The notes under the pieces are model-generated. The model did not search any database. It saw only the letters and a list, made by a program, of their open reading frames with translations, and had not been told where the DNA came from. From CAVZBW01 sp963778465 (GTDB lineage: Bacteria > Actinomycetota > Acidimicrobiia > Acidimicrobiales > RAAP-2), in NCBI GenBank assembly GCA_963778465.1, contig CAVZUK010000002.1:1-64000 (forward strand): DNA of 64,000 nucleotides, in the 5' to 3' direction. Below are positions 8,433-16,514 of this stretch, one piece after another. Within the stretch, counting starts at the first letter, position 1; each line of letters starts with the position of its first letter. Made by a program: the position numbers and the translations under genes.

Positions 8433-9470
8433 CTATCCGCCGATCTGCTCACCCCGGAGGGGCAGTCCAGCTGCCCGGTAGGCGTCGTCGATCAACCCCA
8501 TCGTCACGACCGCGTCGGATCCCGGAGTGAGGACCGGGGTGCCCCTGAGGACCGCGCTCGTGAAGGCCCGCAGCTGGTACTCGTAGGTGGAGTCCCCGCG
8601 CACCCGGAAGCGTCGTGTGCGGCCACCGGCGGTGAGGCGGACGAGATGGAAGAACTGGGGGGCGACGAAGTTGAGTACGTGGAGCTGGCCACGATCGCCC
8701 TTCACCCGGGCCGCGATGTGCAGGAGGCGCGAGGACCACATCGAGGTGTCGGTGCGACCGGCGGCGCCGTTGGGGAAGCGGAGGTGGATGGTCATCGCCC
8801 GGTCGACCTTCGGGTCGCGGGTCAAGGCGTGTGCCGAGACCACCTCGGGCTCGCCCGGGCCGAGGAGCCGGAGGCAGTGCAGCCCGTAGCAGCCGGCGTC
8901 CATGGTGGCGCCGCCACCCAGCTCGTAGCGGTAGCGGATGTCGCTGAAGACGGGCAGCGGGAAGCACATCCACGTCCGGACCTCCTGGATCTCGCCCAGC
9001 TCGCCGCCGTGAACGATCTCTCGAAGCCGCTCGGCGAGCGGGTGGTAGCGGTAGTGAAAGGCCTCCATGAGGACGCGGTCGTTGCTCGCCGCGGCGTCGG
9101 TCATGTGCCGCGCCTCGGCGGCGTTGGACGCCAGGGGCTTCTCGCACAGCACGTGCTTGCCGGACTCGAGGGCCCGGACGGCCCACTGGGCATGCAAGCC
9201 GTTGGGAAGCGGGACGTAGACGGCGTCGATGCGGTCGTCGGCAAAGACGTCCTCGTAGCGCTCGTGCACGACCGGGACGTCATGCTTGCGGGCGAACGCC
9301 GCGGCCCGCCCGGGATCCCGGGCGGCGATGGCCGTCACCGTGGCCTCCTCGACCCGCTTCGCCGGCTTCACGAGGGCGCTCGGGGCGATCTTCGCAGCCC
9401 CGAGGATCCCGATCCTCACCCTGCCAGCCCCCGTGCCGCCAGCCCCCGTGCCGCCCCCGGTCGTCTCCAT
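8433..9470 (-). CDS. Gfo/Idh/MocA family oxidoreductase
   Basis: A NAD(P)-dependent dehydrogenase of 345 residues. The Rossmann start RIGILGAAKIAP comes after a 17-residue Gly/Thr-rich leader, and the CEKPLA motif with the catalytic lysine follows near residue 110. Then come MEAFHYRYHP and the C-terminal beta-sheet domain with GGGATMDAGCYGLHCLR. Substrates in this family are sugars, inositols or related polyols; nothing here decides which. It runs divergently from the nitronate monooxygenase gene. Confidence 0.88.
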   Translation of the reverse strand: METTGGGTGAGGTGAGRVRIGILGAAKIAPSALVKPAKRVEEATVTAIAARDPGRAAAFARKHDVPVVHERYEDVFADDRIDAVYVPLPNGLHAQWAVRALESGKHVLCEKPLASNAAEARHMTDAAASNDRVLMEAFHYRYHPLAERLREIVHGGELGEIQEVRTWMCFPLPVFSDIRYRYELGGGATMDAGCYGLHCLRLLGPGEPEVVSAHALTRDPKVDRAMTIHLRFPNGAAGRTDTSMWSSRLLHIAARVKGDRGQLHVLNFVAPQFFHLVRLTAGGRTRRFRVRGDSTYEYQLRAFTSAVLRGTPVLTPGSDAVVTMGLIDDAYRAAGLPLRGEQIGG

Positions 9471-9546
9471 GCCCTCCGCCCCTGCGCCGCCGATCGTCGG
9501 TGGCCCAGTATTCCAGAGCTGGCACAGAGGCCGGCCTTTTGTATGT

Positions 9547-9556
9547 ATGCATGCAT
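9547..9556. promoter_or_regulatory. Palindrome between divergent oxidoreductase genes
   Basis: A perfect 10-bp palindrome, ATGCATGCAT, in an otherwise GC-rich 104-bp divergent gap. It lies just upstream of the TAACCT box of the nitronate monooxygenase gene. A possible operator, perhaps for the MarR protein encoded downstream; not proven. Confidence 0.3.
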
Positions 9557-9561
9557 CGGCG

Positions 9562-9567
9562 TAACCT
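9562..9567 (+). promoter_or_regulatory. TANNNT -10 box (leaderless) of nitronate monooxygenase
   Basis: TAACCT ends 7 nt before the ATG at 9575 with no Shine-Dalgarno sequence, which fits leaderless transcription. Confidence 0.5.
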
Positions 9568-9574
9568 CCCCGAC

Positions 9575-10693
9575 ATGAGGACTCCCATCTGCCAGACCCT
9601 CGACATCGAGTTCCCGATCTTCGCCTTCTCGCACTGCCGGGACGTCGTGGCGGCCGTGAGCCGAGCGGGCGGTTTCGGGGTGCTGGGCGCCCTGGCCTTC
9701 AGCCCGGATCAGCTCGAGATCGAGCTCAATTGGATCGACGAGCACGTCAACGGCAAGCCCTACGGCGTGGACATCGTCATGCCGATGAAGTACGTGGGCA
9801 AGGGTGGTGGTGATGAGGCGCAGGTCACCAACCTCGAGGCCATGATCCCCAAGGAGTACTGGGACTTCACCGACAAGATCCTGGCCGAGCACGACGTTCC
9901 TCCCCTTCCCGAGGGGCTCGATCGCCAGACGCCCAAGGCCGCCGGCCTGGGGGTGGACGAGGAGGGCCCGGGTCAGGTGGAGGTCTCCCTGGCCCACGGA
10001 GCAAAGATGCTCGTCAACGCCCTCGGGCCGCCCCCGCCGCAAGTGGTCAAGACCGCCCACGACCACGGGGTCCTGGTCGGGGCCCTGGTCGGGGCCAAGC
10101 AGCACGCGGAGCGACAAGTGGCGCAAGGCGTCGACGTCATCGTGGCCCAGGGCACCGAGGCGGGAGGTCACTGCGGAGAGATCTCGACGATGGTCCTCGT
10201 TCCGGAGGTGGTCGACGCGGTGGGTCCCGACGTCCCGGTCCTCGCCGCAGGTGGCATCGCGACCGGCCGGCAGATGACCGCCGCCCTGGCGCTCGGCGCG
10301 CAGGGAGTCTGGACGGGCTCGATGTGGTTGACGGTGGCCGAGGCAGACACCAACCCGGCGTCCCTCGAGAACCTTCTCGCGGCGAGCTCACGCGACACCG
10401 TTCGCTCTCGGTCGATGACGGGCAAGCCGGCGCGCCAGCTGCGGTCCGCCTGGACGCAGGCGTGGGAACGCGAGGACTCCCCGGGAACGTTGCCCATGCC
10501 GTTGCAGGGGCTGCTCTACAACTACGCCTCTCGCCGCTTCGTCCGCGTGCAGAACAAGGAGCTCTCCGGGTTTCCGGTGGGCCAGATCGTCGGCCGGCTC
10601 AACAGCGTCCGGCCGGCCAGGGACGTCATGCTCGATATGGTCGAGGAGTGGATCGGGACGACCCAGCGGCTCGACCAGCTCATCGAAGAGTGA
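9575..10693 (+). CDS. Nitronate monooxygenase / 2-nitropropane dioxygenase family protein
   Basis: An FMN-binding TIM-barrel flavoenzyme of 372 residues. Family features are the N-terminal FPIFAFSHCRDVVAAVSRAGGFGVLG, the GxxxGG phosphate segments QGTEAGGHCGEIST, VPVLAAGGIATGRQ and ALGAQGVWTGS. Members oxidise alkyl nitronates or act as NADH:quinone oxidoreductases. The ATG at 9575 starts exactly where homology begins. A MarR regulator follows 64 nt later on the same strand. Confidence 0.85.
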   Translation: MRTPICQTLDIEFPIFAFSHCRDVVAAVSRAGGFGVLGALAFSPDQLEIELNWIDEHVNGKPYGVDIVMPMKYVGKGGGDEAQVTNLEAMIPKEYWDFTDKILAEHDVPPLPEGLDRQTPKAAGLGVDEEGPGQVEVSLAHGAKMLVNALGPPPPQVVKTAHDHGVLVGALVGAKQHAERQVAQGVDVIVAQGTEAGGHCGEISTMVLVPEVVDAVGPDVPVLAAGGIATGRQMTAALALGAQGVWTGSMWLTVAEADTNPASLENLLAASSRDTVRSRSMTGKPARQLRSAWTQAWEREDSPGTLPMPLQGLLYNYASRRFVRVQNKELSGFPVGQIVGRLNSVRPARDVMLDMVEEWIGTTQRLDQLIEE

Positions 10694-10757
10694 GCATCAC
10701 GACTCGAAGGCCGAGAGTGGGTGCCGCGGGCCAGCGGCGGGAAGCGGGCATCGCGCG

Positions 10758-11312
10758 ATGAGCACCGCCCGCACCCGACGGCCGATCACGCAGCTCCGTT
10801 GCGATCCGGATCTGCACGCAATCCAGGAGTTCACCGATCTGGTGGCCGCGAGCGCCAGGAGCTCGGCGCAGCGCGAGCGCCTGCGGCGCGCCACCGCGGC
10901 CCCGGTCACGACCGCCTCCCTGACCGCCCTCCGGCTGATCGAGCGGTTCGGGCCGCTCGCCATGTCCGAGGTGGCGCGACGGCTCAACCTCGACCAGTCC
11001 ACGCTCAGTCGTCAGGTGCGACCGCTCGAAAAGGAGGGCTTGGTGGAGCGCAGGAACGACACCGGGGACCGCCGGGTGGTCTGGATGAGCGTCTCGGCGA
11101 AGGGCAGGCGCCTGCTGCAGCGGATGCGCGACGTGGCGCTGAACGACTACGACGTCGCCCTGAGCGACTGGACCGCAAGAGACCGCGCCCGGCTCGGAGC
11201 CCTGCTCGAAAGGTTGCGGGGCGATCTCCTCGCGGTGAGGGTCGACGCGGACGGCTGGTCGGTCGAGAAACGCACGGAGCAGAGCATCGCCGACCTACGC
11301 GTGGGGTCGTGA
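10758..11312 (+). CDS. MarR family transcriptional regulator
   Basis: A 184-residue winged-helix regulator. The HTH spans about residues 65-95 (FGPLAMSEVARRLNLDQSTLSRQVRPLEKEGLVERR) followed by the wing NDTGDRRVVWMSVSAKGRR. It follows the nitronate monooxygenase gene and may control it or the divergent upstream gene. The ligand is unknown. Confidence 0.88.
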   Translation: MSTARTRRPITQLRCDPDLHAIQEFTDLVAASARSSAQRERLRRATAAPVTTASLTALRLIERFGPLAMSEVARRLNLDQSTLSRQVRPLEKEGLVERRNDTGDRRVVWMSVSAKGRRLLQRMRDVALNDYDVALSDWTARDRARLGALLERLRGDLLAVRVDADGWSVEKRTEQSIADLRVGS

Positions 11313-11376
11313 GCGACCGCACCTTCAGTGCGCTGCGAGAGCACCTTCATCAGGTCCCGGTCCTAGGAAGGAAGAC

Positions 11377-11568
11377 CTATTCGGCCGATCTCTTCGTCAT
11401 GTACACGCTATTGGGGTCGTCCTCGTATTGCCCGATGGGTGAGCAGTGCTCAAAGCCAAAAATCAAATAGCGCCTCCGTGCTGGTTGGAAGAACCCAAAT
11501 GAGCCGGTCCCCGGACTTATTCGCTCGTATCCCCGTGTCTGCGCTTCTTCGAGGATGTGCGAGAGCAT
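11377..11568 (-). pseudogene. Remnant of a GNAT acetyltransferase (C-terminal part only)
   Basis: A 63-codon reading frame whose sequence resembles the last third of GNAT N-acetyltransferases: ILEEAQTRGYERIS, then FFQPARRRYLIFGF and a closing DDPNSVYM segment. The acetyl-CoA-binding region and N-terminus are absent. Local base composition is visibly less GC-rich than the flanks. It is a relic inserted between the MarR gene and a frameshifted secreted gene. Confidence 0.55.
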
Positions 11569-11595
11569 GAGCGCTGCAACACCCTCGTCCGGTCG

Positions 11596-12241
11596 TCACC
11601 CCTGCCAGACGGGCATGCCGGCGCTGGCCGGAATGGGGCAGACCTTGGGCCCGTCCATCTTCCCCGGCGGTGCCCCCAAACGACGGAGCAGGTGGGAGAA
11701 GTTCATCCCGTAGCCGCTTGCGCCGCTCTCGGAGGCGTAGGTGGGGTCGCTGTTGTAACACGCCGCAGCCATGGTGTCGGGCAGCGAATTCCGCGTTGGC
11801 CCAGCCCGTCTCGATGCCGTAGCTGCAGTTCTTCGTGGTCATGTTCCCGATGACGGTGTTGACGCCGACCGTGAGCCCCACCTTGATGCGGGCCTTGGGC
11901 GTGATGCACTCGGCCACGTAGACGGTCAGCCCGGACGCGGTCCCGCTCGTGAGCTGGTACGCGATGTAGTCGGGGGCGGGTGGGAACCATGCGCCGGTCG
12001 TGTCGACGTAGGTGATGACGCCGGGGCCGAGCGTGTAGACCTTGCCCATCCCCGTGTAGTCGACTCCCTGGTCGATCCGGTCCGGGACGAGGCTGACCAC
12101 CGAACGCAGCGGGTTCTGGTAGCCGTCGATGCTGGGTGGCGTGCCTGCGGATGCCCCACCGACCGGGATCGCGACGCCTGCAAACGCGATGAGAGTGGTG
12201 GCGACGACGAGTGTGCAGACCCCACCCCTGATTCGCGGCAT
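11596..12241 (-). pseudogene. Secreted protein of unknown function, single frameshift
   Basis: ATG at 12241 begins a signal peptide (VCTLVVATTLIAFAGVAIPVGG) and about 125 mature residues rich in Thr, Val and Gly. After codon 152 (GAA TTC) the frame is lost. Skipping the single G at 11785 continues into 62 more sensible codons (LPDTMAAACYNSDPTYASES... to PVWQG) with a stop at 11596, giving about 214 residues. The protein looks like an extracellular peptidase-like or cell-wall-associated protein of actinobacteria, but I cannot name the family. A TAGGGT box lies 6 nt before the ATG. The break may be a true mutation or a base-calling error. Confidence 0.65.
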
Positions 12242-12247
12242 CCGGAA

Positions 12248-12253
12248 ACCCTA
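12248..12253 (-). promoter_or_regulatory. TANNNT -10 box (leaderless) of the secreted-protein gene
   Basis: On the minus strand TAGGGT ends 6 nt before the ATG at 12241, and there is no Shine-Dalgarno sequence. Confidence 0.45.
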
Positions 12254-12288
12254 AACGATCGGCCGCCCCCGTTGGCGAACCGAGGTCG

Positions 12289-13359
12289 CTAGCCGGCCAC
12301 CTGGAGTTGCGCGAGCGACGAGCTGCTCAACTGTCCGGGGAGCGCCTGCACGCCCCGCCCGCGACCTGCGACGGTGGCATCGAGGAAGTCGATCGCCGCG
12401 TTGTCGAGGACGGGCGTCCACGGCGTGCCGCCCTGGATGGGCGGGAGATGGTCGGCGCCGAGGAGCGTGACGTAGTAGCGAGGAGCCTGTACCTGGTCGT
12501 AGACGGTCTGGCTGCTCGAATACGGGACCACCGAGTCGGCGTTGCCCTGGACGAGGAGAAGCGGCCGTGTCGAGGTGGCGACGGCTCCGCTCATCGGGTC
12601 GGGTGCGTCCGCGATCACCGCATCGACACGGGGATCCGACAGGCCATCCTGGTAACCGACCATGAGGGCGACGTCGGCGCCGTCGGAGTGTCCCGCCACC
12701 GCGATCTCGGACGGGTCGATCTTGGGGCCGACCGAGCCGTCGTGCAGCAGGCTCGAGATGACGAAGGAGACGTCCGTCGCCTCGTTGGGCAGATCGGTGC
12801 GATCGAGGGGATAGCCGCGTGACGGATCCTCGAGGGGGAAGGACGGGGCCGCCACCACGTACCCGGCCGACGCGACCTCGGTGCAGAACCGTTGGTAGGT
12901 CGATGGCCCGACGTCGTAGCCGTGGACGAAGACGACCAACGGGAACCGTCCCGCGGCGGCCGGAAGGTAGACGGTCGTCGGGAGGCTGCGATCCGGCGCG
13001 AGCACCTGGCCGTCGCTCACCAATTGCCGGGAGGTGTCGACGAGGGGAATTTGCGTTGTCGTGACGGAAAGATTGCGCATCGGGGCGCCACGGGCGTCGC
13101 CGGTGCCCGAGTGGTGCGCTGCGGACCCCGCCGAGGTGGCCGAGGACGCGCCCGGCGACGCGGGTGCGGGCGAGGGCCCCGCTCCTCCGTTGCCCAGCGA
13201 GAGCAGCGCGACGGCGATCCCCGTGGCGAGCAGCACCGCCGATGCGATGAGCGCGGCGAGCCTCCGGCGCCTCCGACGGTGGCGGGAGGCACGGGTCCCG
13301 CCACCTCGCTCCTTGGTCCGGGGCGAGGCCGTAGCCCTCTGGTCGCTCCCGAGAGGCAC
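12289..13359 (-). CDS. Membrane-anchored alpha/beta hydrolase (dienelactone/chlorophyllase/PET-hydrolase-like)
   Basis: A 356-residue protein starting with GTG. An Arg-rich stretch and one membrane segment (about 34-57, LAALIASAVLLATGIAVALL) are followed by an Ala/Ser/Pro linker and an extracytoplasmic hydrolase domain. The oxyanion region VVFVHGYDVGP, the nucleophile elbow AGHSDGAD, an acid in VQGNADSVVP and a late GADHLPP histidine give a full Ser-Asp-His set. Polyester, lipid or chlorophyll esters are possible substrates; none is indicated by neighbours. Confidence 0.82.
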   Translation of the reverse strand: MPLGSDQRATASPRTKERGGGTRASRHRRRRRRLAALIASAVLLATGIAVALLSLGNGGAGPSPAPASPGASSATSAGSAAHHSGTGDARGAPMRNLSVTTTQIPLVDTSRQLVSDGQVLAPDRSLPTTVYLPAAAGRFPLVVFVHGYDVGPSTYQRFCTEVASAGYVVAAPSFPLEDPSRGYPLDRTDLPNEATDVSFVISSLLHDGSVGPKIDPSEIAVAGHSDGADVALMVGYQDGLSDPRVDAVIADAPDPMSGAVATSTRPLLLVQGNADSVVPYSSSQTVYDQVQAPRYYVTLLGADHLPPIQGGTPWTPVLDNAAIDFLDATVAGRGRGVQALPGQLSSSSLAQLQVAG

Positions 13360-13472
13360 GCACGATTCTTGCGCTTCTGCGGGCGCCGCACACCGCGACC
13401 GGATCTGGCCACCGGGAGCGTTTTCGAGCCGGCTTAACGTGCTGGTCAGCTTTCCCGCTCACCATGCTTGCC

Positions 13473-13556
13473 ATGAGAGGTGCGTCGTGAGAGGTGCGTC
13501 GTGAGAGGTGTGCCACGAGAAGTGTGCCATGAGAGGTGTGCCATGAGAGTGGTGAG
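13473..13556. repeat. Six 14-bp tandem repeats before the methyltransferase gene
   Basis: Six imperfect head-to-tail copies of RTGAGAGGTGYGYC start at 13473, 13487, 13501, 13515, 13529 and 13543, the last ending 3 nt before the ATG at 13560. Each copy holds a GAGAGG core that could act as a Shine-Dalgarno sequence. Confidence 0.8.
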
Positions 13557-13559
13557 CGG

Positions 13560-14321
13560 ATGAGCCGTGCCGGGGTCGTGAACGCACGCCCGGACTCGCC
13601 CACCGGGCGGGACGCCGCCAATCTCGGTCGCACCGCCCGCCGTCAGGCGCGGGTCTGGTCCGCCAGGGTGGACAGCTGGTCCGGCCACGCTTCCGCCGGT
13701 CTCGAGCGAGTGACGCGGGCGGTGCTCGAGGCGTCGGAGGTGCGGCCGGGGGAGGACGCCCTCGACCTGGGTTGCGGCACCGGGCAGCTTGCCCTCCCGC
13801 TGGCCGCCAGCGGTGCGCGGGTGGTCGCGATCGACGTGAGCCCGCAGATGACGCGACGGCTCCGGGAGGAGGCGTCCCGGAGGGGCGTGCGAGGGGTGGA
13901 CGTGGTGACCCTCCCGATCGAGGCGCTGGACCTGCCCCGGCAGAGCGCAGACCTCGTCGTCACGAGCTACGCGATGCACCACCTGCGCGACGTCGACAAG
14001 GCCAGGGTGGTCGGTCGCGCCTTCGAATGGCTTCGGCCCGGAGGCCGTCTCGTCATCGCCGACATGATGTTCGGGCGCGGTGGGACGCGCCAGGACCGAG
14101 CCATCCTGCGCTCCAAGGTCGGCGCGCTCGCCCGCAAGGGTCCGGGCGGATGGTGGCGGATCGTGAAGAACGCCGTCCGGTTCGCGCTGCGGATCCACGA
14201 GCGGCCGATCTCGCTCCGGTCGTGGCACGAGCTCCTGCTGCGCGCCGGCTTCCAGGTCGAGTCGGCGCGCATCGTGGTGTCGGAGGCGGGCCTTGTGGTC
14301 GGTCGCCGCCCGAGCTCCTGA
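13560..14321 (+). CDS. Class I SAM-dependent methyltransferase
   Basis: A 253-residue methyltransferase with motif I LDLGCGTGQLALPLA near residue 65, the acidic loop VVAIDVSPQM, and post-motif SYAMHHLRDVDKA, typical of UbiE/COQ5-like small-molecule methyltransferases. The ATG at 13560 directly follows the repeat array, whose last GAGAGTGG is the ribosome site. The substrate is unknown. The gene leads into the nitrilase gene on the same strand. Confidence 0.85.
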   Translation: MSRAGVVNARPDSPTGRDAANLGRTARRQARVWSARVDSWSGHASAGLERVTRAVLEASEVRPGEDALDLGCGTGQLALPLAASGARVVAIDVSPQMTRRLREEASRRGVRGVDVVTLPIEALDLPRQSADLVVTSYAMHHLRDVDKARVVGRAFEWLRPGGRLVIADMMFGRGGTRQDRAILRSKVGALARKGPGGWWRIVKNAVRFALRIHERPISLRSWHELLLRAGFQVESARIVVSEAGLVVGRRPSS

Positions 14322-14427
14322 TCCGTCTCTCGGGGCGCGGTGCTCGTCGTGTCCTCGGCACCTTGATCCTTCGGCCATTCATCGGCCGTTCACATCCTCG
14401 AAACGGACGTGGAACAAGCTCCCGGGC

Positions 14428-15258
14428 ATGAGGCAGAGCCTGGCCGTGGGCATCGCGCAATGGCTCGCCCTTGCCGGTCAGCCCGAGGCCAACCTGGCTG
14501 CCGCCCTCTCGTTGATCGCGGAGGCCCGAACCATGGGCGCCGAGCTGATGGTGCTGCCCGAGCTCTGGCTGTGCGGGTACGACCCCGCCACGTTGGCCAC
14601 TGACGCGGTCAAGTCGGCAGTCGAGGCCGGTGACCCCATGCTGACCCGGCTGGCCGCCGCGGCGCGGGAGTACCGGATGTGGCTCGTGGCCGGGAGCGTC
14701 CCCGAGGTCGACGGGGGCCGGCTCTACAACAGCTGCTTCGTCTTCGGGCCCTCGGGGAAGCTCGTCACCCGGCATCGCAAGGCCCACCTCTACCCACCGA
14801 GGGGCGAGGAGTCGGTCTTCACCGCCGGGGACCGGCTCACCACGTTCTCCGATCCTTCGCTCGGCTCGGTGGGCGTGGTGGTCTGCTTCGACGGCGACTT
14901 CCCCGAGGTCGCCGCAGCGCTCAGCCGCGGCGGGGCACGACTCGTCGTGGCCCCGTGCGCCTGTGAGGTGGAAGCGGCCCAATGGTGGGACCTCGTCTAC
15001 CCCGCGACCGCGCTGGTCAACGGGCAGTGGTGGGTCCAGGCCAACCAGTGCGGGCGGACGTCGTCGGGGACCTTCCTCGGCGGCAGCCGGGTCGTCGCCC
15101 CTTCGGGCACCATCATCGCGGAGGCCGCCAGGGCACTGCCGGGCGTCACGCCACCCGCCGAGGTGTTGGTCCGCCGCATCGACCTGCGGATCGCCGATCA
15201 GTGCGACCCGAAGTCCGAGCTGTTGCGGACGAGGAGGCGCCCCGACCTCTACGCCTGA
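14428..15258 (+). CDS. Carbon-nitrogen hydrolase (nitrilase superfamily)
   Basis: A cytosolic amidase/nitrilase of 276 residues. The Glu-Lys-Cys triad is visible: E45 in VLPELWLCGY, K118 in RHRKAHLY, and C153 in VVVCFDGDFPE. It hydrolyses an amide or nitrile of unknown identity. The ATG at 14428 is the first codon of the homologous region. The last 10 bp overlap the 3' end of the convergent P450 gene. Confidence 0.87.
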   Translation: MRQSLAVGIAQWLALAGQPEANLAAALSLIAEARTMGAELMVLPELWLCGYDPATLATDAVKSAVEAGDPMLTRLAAAAREYRMWLVAGSVPEVDGGRLYNSCFVFGPSGKLVTRHRKAHLYPPRGEESVFTAGDRLTTFSDPSLGSVGVVVCFDGDFPEVAAALSRGGARLVVAPCACEVEAAQWWDLVYPATALVNGQWWVQANQCGRTSSGTFLGGSRVVAPSGTIIAEAARALPGVTPPAEVLVRRIDLRIADQCDPKSELLRTRRRPDLYA

Positions 15259-16469
15259 GGCCGGCGTTCGAAGCCCAGGGGGAGCCGTGCCGGTCCCCAT
15301 ATCCCGAAGGTCGGGGGCTTCCATTCGACTGGCGCCTCGAGGCGGAGGTCGGCCATCAGCTGCGGCAGGACGACGAGGGCTTCCTGGAGCTCCGCCCGCG
15401 CCAGCGCGGCCCCCAGGCAGTGATGGATGCCGGAGCCGAAGGTGAGCTGGCCGACCTCCCGCTCGGTGGTGATGTCGAAGCAGTCCGGCTGCGAGAAGAC
15501 GGCCGGAGACCGGTTGGCCCCCGCCAGGGACACCGAGACGATGGTCCCCCGGGGGAAGAGGACCCCTCGATACTCGATGTCCTCGGCAGCGAAGCGCACC
15601 GTCCCCCGCACGGCTCCCAGGTAGCGCATCGATTCCTCGACCGCCCGAGGGGCGAGCTCCGGTCGTCGCGCCAGGAGCTCCCACTGGGCGGGATGCTCGG
15701 CGAAGAGGGCCACCGTGCAGGCGAGCTGGTTTCGTGTCGTGTCGGTGCCGGCCATGAGGACGGCCTCGGCCAGCATCGACATCTCCGACGTGGACAGCCG
15801 GTCGCCCGACTGCTCGATCGCGATCAGATCGCTGAGGAGGTCAGCGCCCGGCGACTTCCGCCGCTCCTCGATGAGCGATCGTACGTAGTCCCCGAGCTCC
15901 TCGGCGGCCCGCGCGATCAGCGGCATGTCGCGATCGAGGTCCTGGTTGAAGATGCGGAAGATGTCGGTCGCCCACAGGGAGAAGCGGTCGGCATCCTCCG
16001 AGGGGGCGCCCAACAGCTCGCAGATGATCGGGATCGGATACGGCTCGCACACGTCCCCGACCAGCTCGCAGCGCCCCGCATCGCAGACGGCCTCGGCGAG
16101 GTGGCCGATCACCCGGCGCATGGTGGGCCGGAGGCGGTCGGCCGAGAGGGGGGTGAACGCCGGCGCCACGAGCCTGCGAAGCCGCGCGTGCTCGTCACCC
16201 TCCATCTCGAGGATGGAGGGGCGGCGCCTCGCTGGCTGCTCGGGTGTCGCCACGCCGCCCATCCGCGGGATGAGCGACAGGGCGGAGTGAAACCGTCGAT
16301 CGCGCAGCACGGCGACGACGTCGGGGTAGTCGGTGAGGGCGTAGCCCATCGTGGTGCGGGCCAGCCAGTGCTGCGATCGTGCGTCTGAAACGGCCGCCAG
16401 CGCCTGCACGCGATCGAGCCCCTGAAGGTCGAGGTTGGGAAGGTCGAGCTCGTCGACGGGGGTTGTCAC
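15249..16469 (-). CDS. Cytochrome P450
   Basis: A soluble bacterial P450 of 406 residues. The I-helix AGTDTTR, the K-helix EESMR (ExxR) and the haem loop FGSGIHHCLGAALARAE with the axial cysteine at about residue 351 are all intact. The GTG start at 16469 is preceded by AGGAAGCGAGG. No ferredoxin gene is adjacent, so electron partners must be elsewhere. The substrate is unknown. Confidence 0.92.
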   Translation of the reverse strand: MTTPVDELDLPNLDLQGLDRVQALAAVSDARSQHWLARTTMGYALTDYPDVVAVLRDRRFHSALSLIPRMGGVATPEQPARRRPSILEMEGDEHARLRRLVAPAFTPLSADRLRPTMRRVIGHLAEAVCDAGRCELVGDVCEPYPIPIICELLGAPSEDADRFSLWATDIFRIFNQDLDRDMPLIARAAEELGDYVRSLIEERRKSPGADLLSDLIAIEQSGDRLSTSEMSMLAEAVLMAGTDTTRNQLACTVALFAEHPAQWELLARRPELAPRAVEESMRYLGAVRGTVRFAAEDIEYRGVLFPRGTIVSVSLAGANRSPAVFSQPDCFDITTEREVGQLTFGSGIHHCLGAALARAELQEALVVLPQLMADLRLEAPVEWKPPTFGIWGPARLPLGFERRPQA

Positions 16470-16514
16470 GGACCTCGCTTCCTCGCCCGGACCTAGGAGA
16501 TCGCGCCAATCACC

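Noticed and set aside
5783..8452. A continuous minus-strand frame through the whole WS/DGAT gene
   Set aside because: Only its 3' third (to 6484) matches the neighbouring paralogue and has a ribosome site; the rest is the complement of the acyltransferase.
3939..11791. Systematic sequencing error at every GAATTC
   Set aside because: GAATTC in pstC, the amidohydrolase, the acyl-CoA synthetase and the sulfotransferase genes is in frame, so the effect is not general.
13473..13556. CRISPR array
   Set aside because: The 14-bp repeats are directly abutting with no unique spacers and there is no cas gene.
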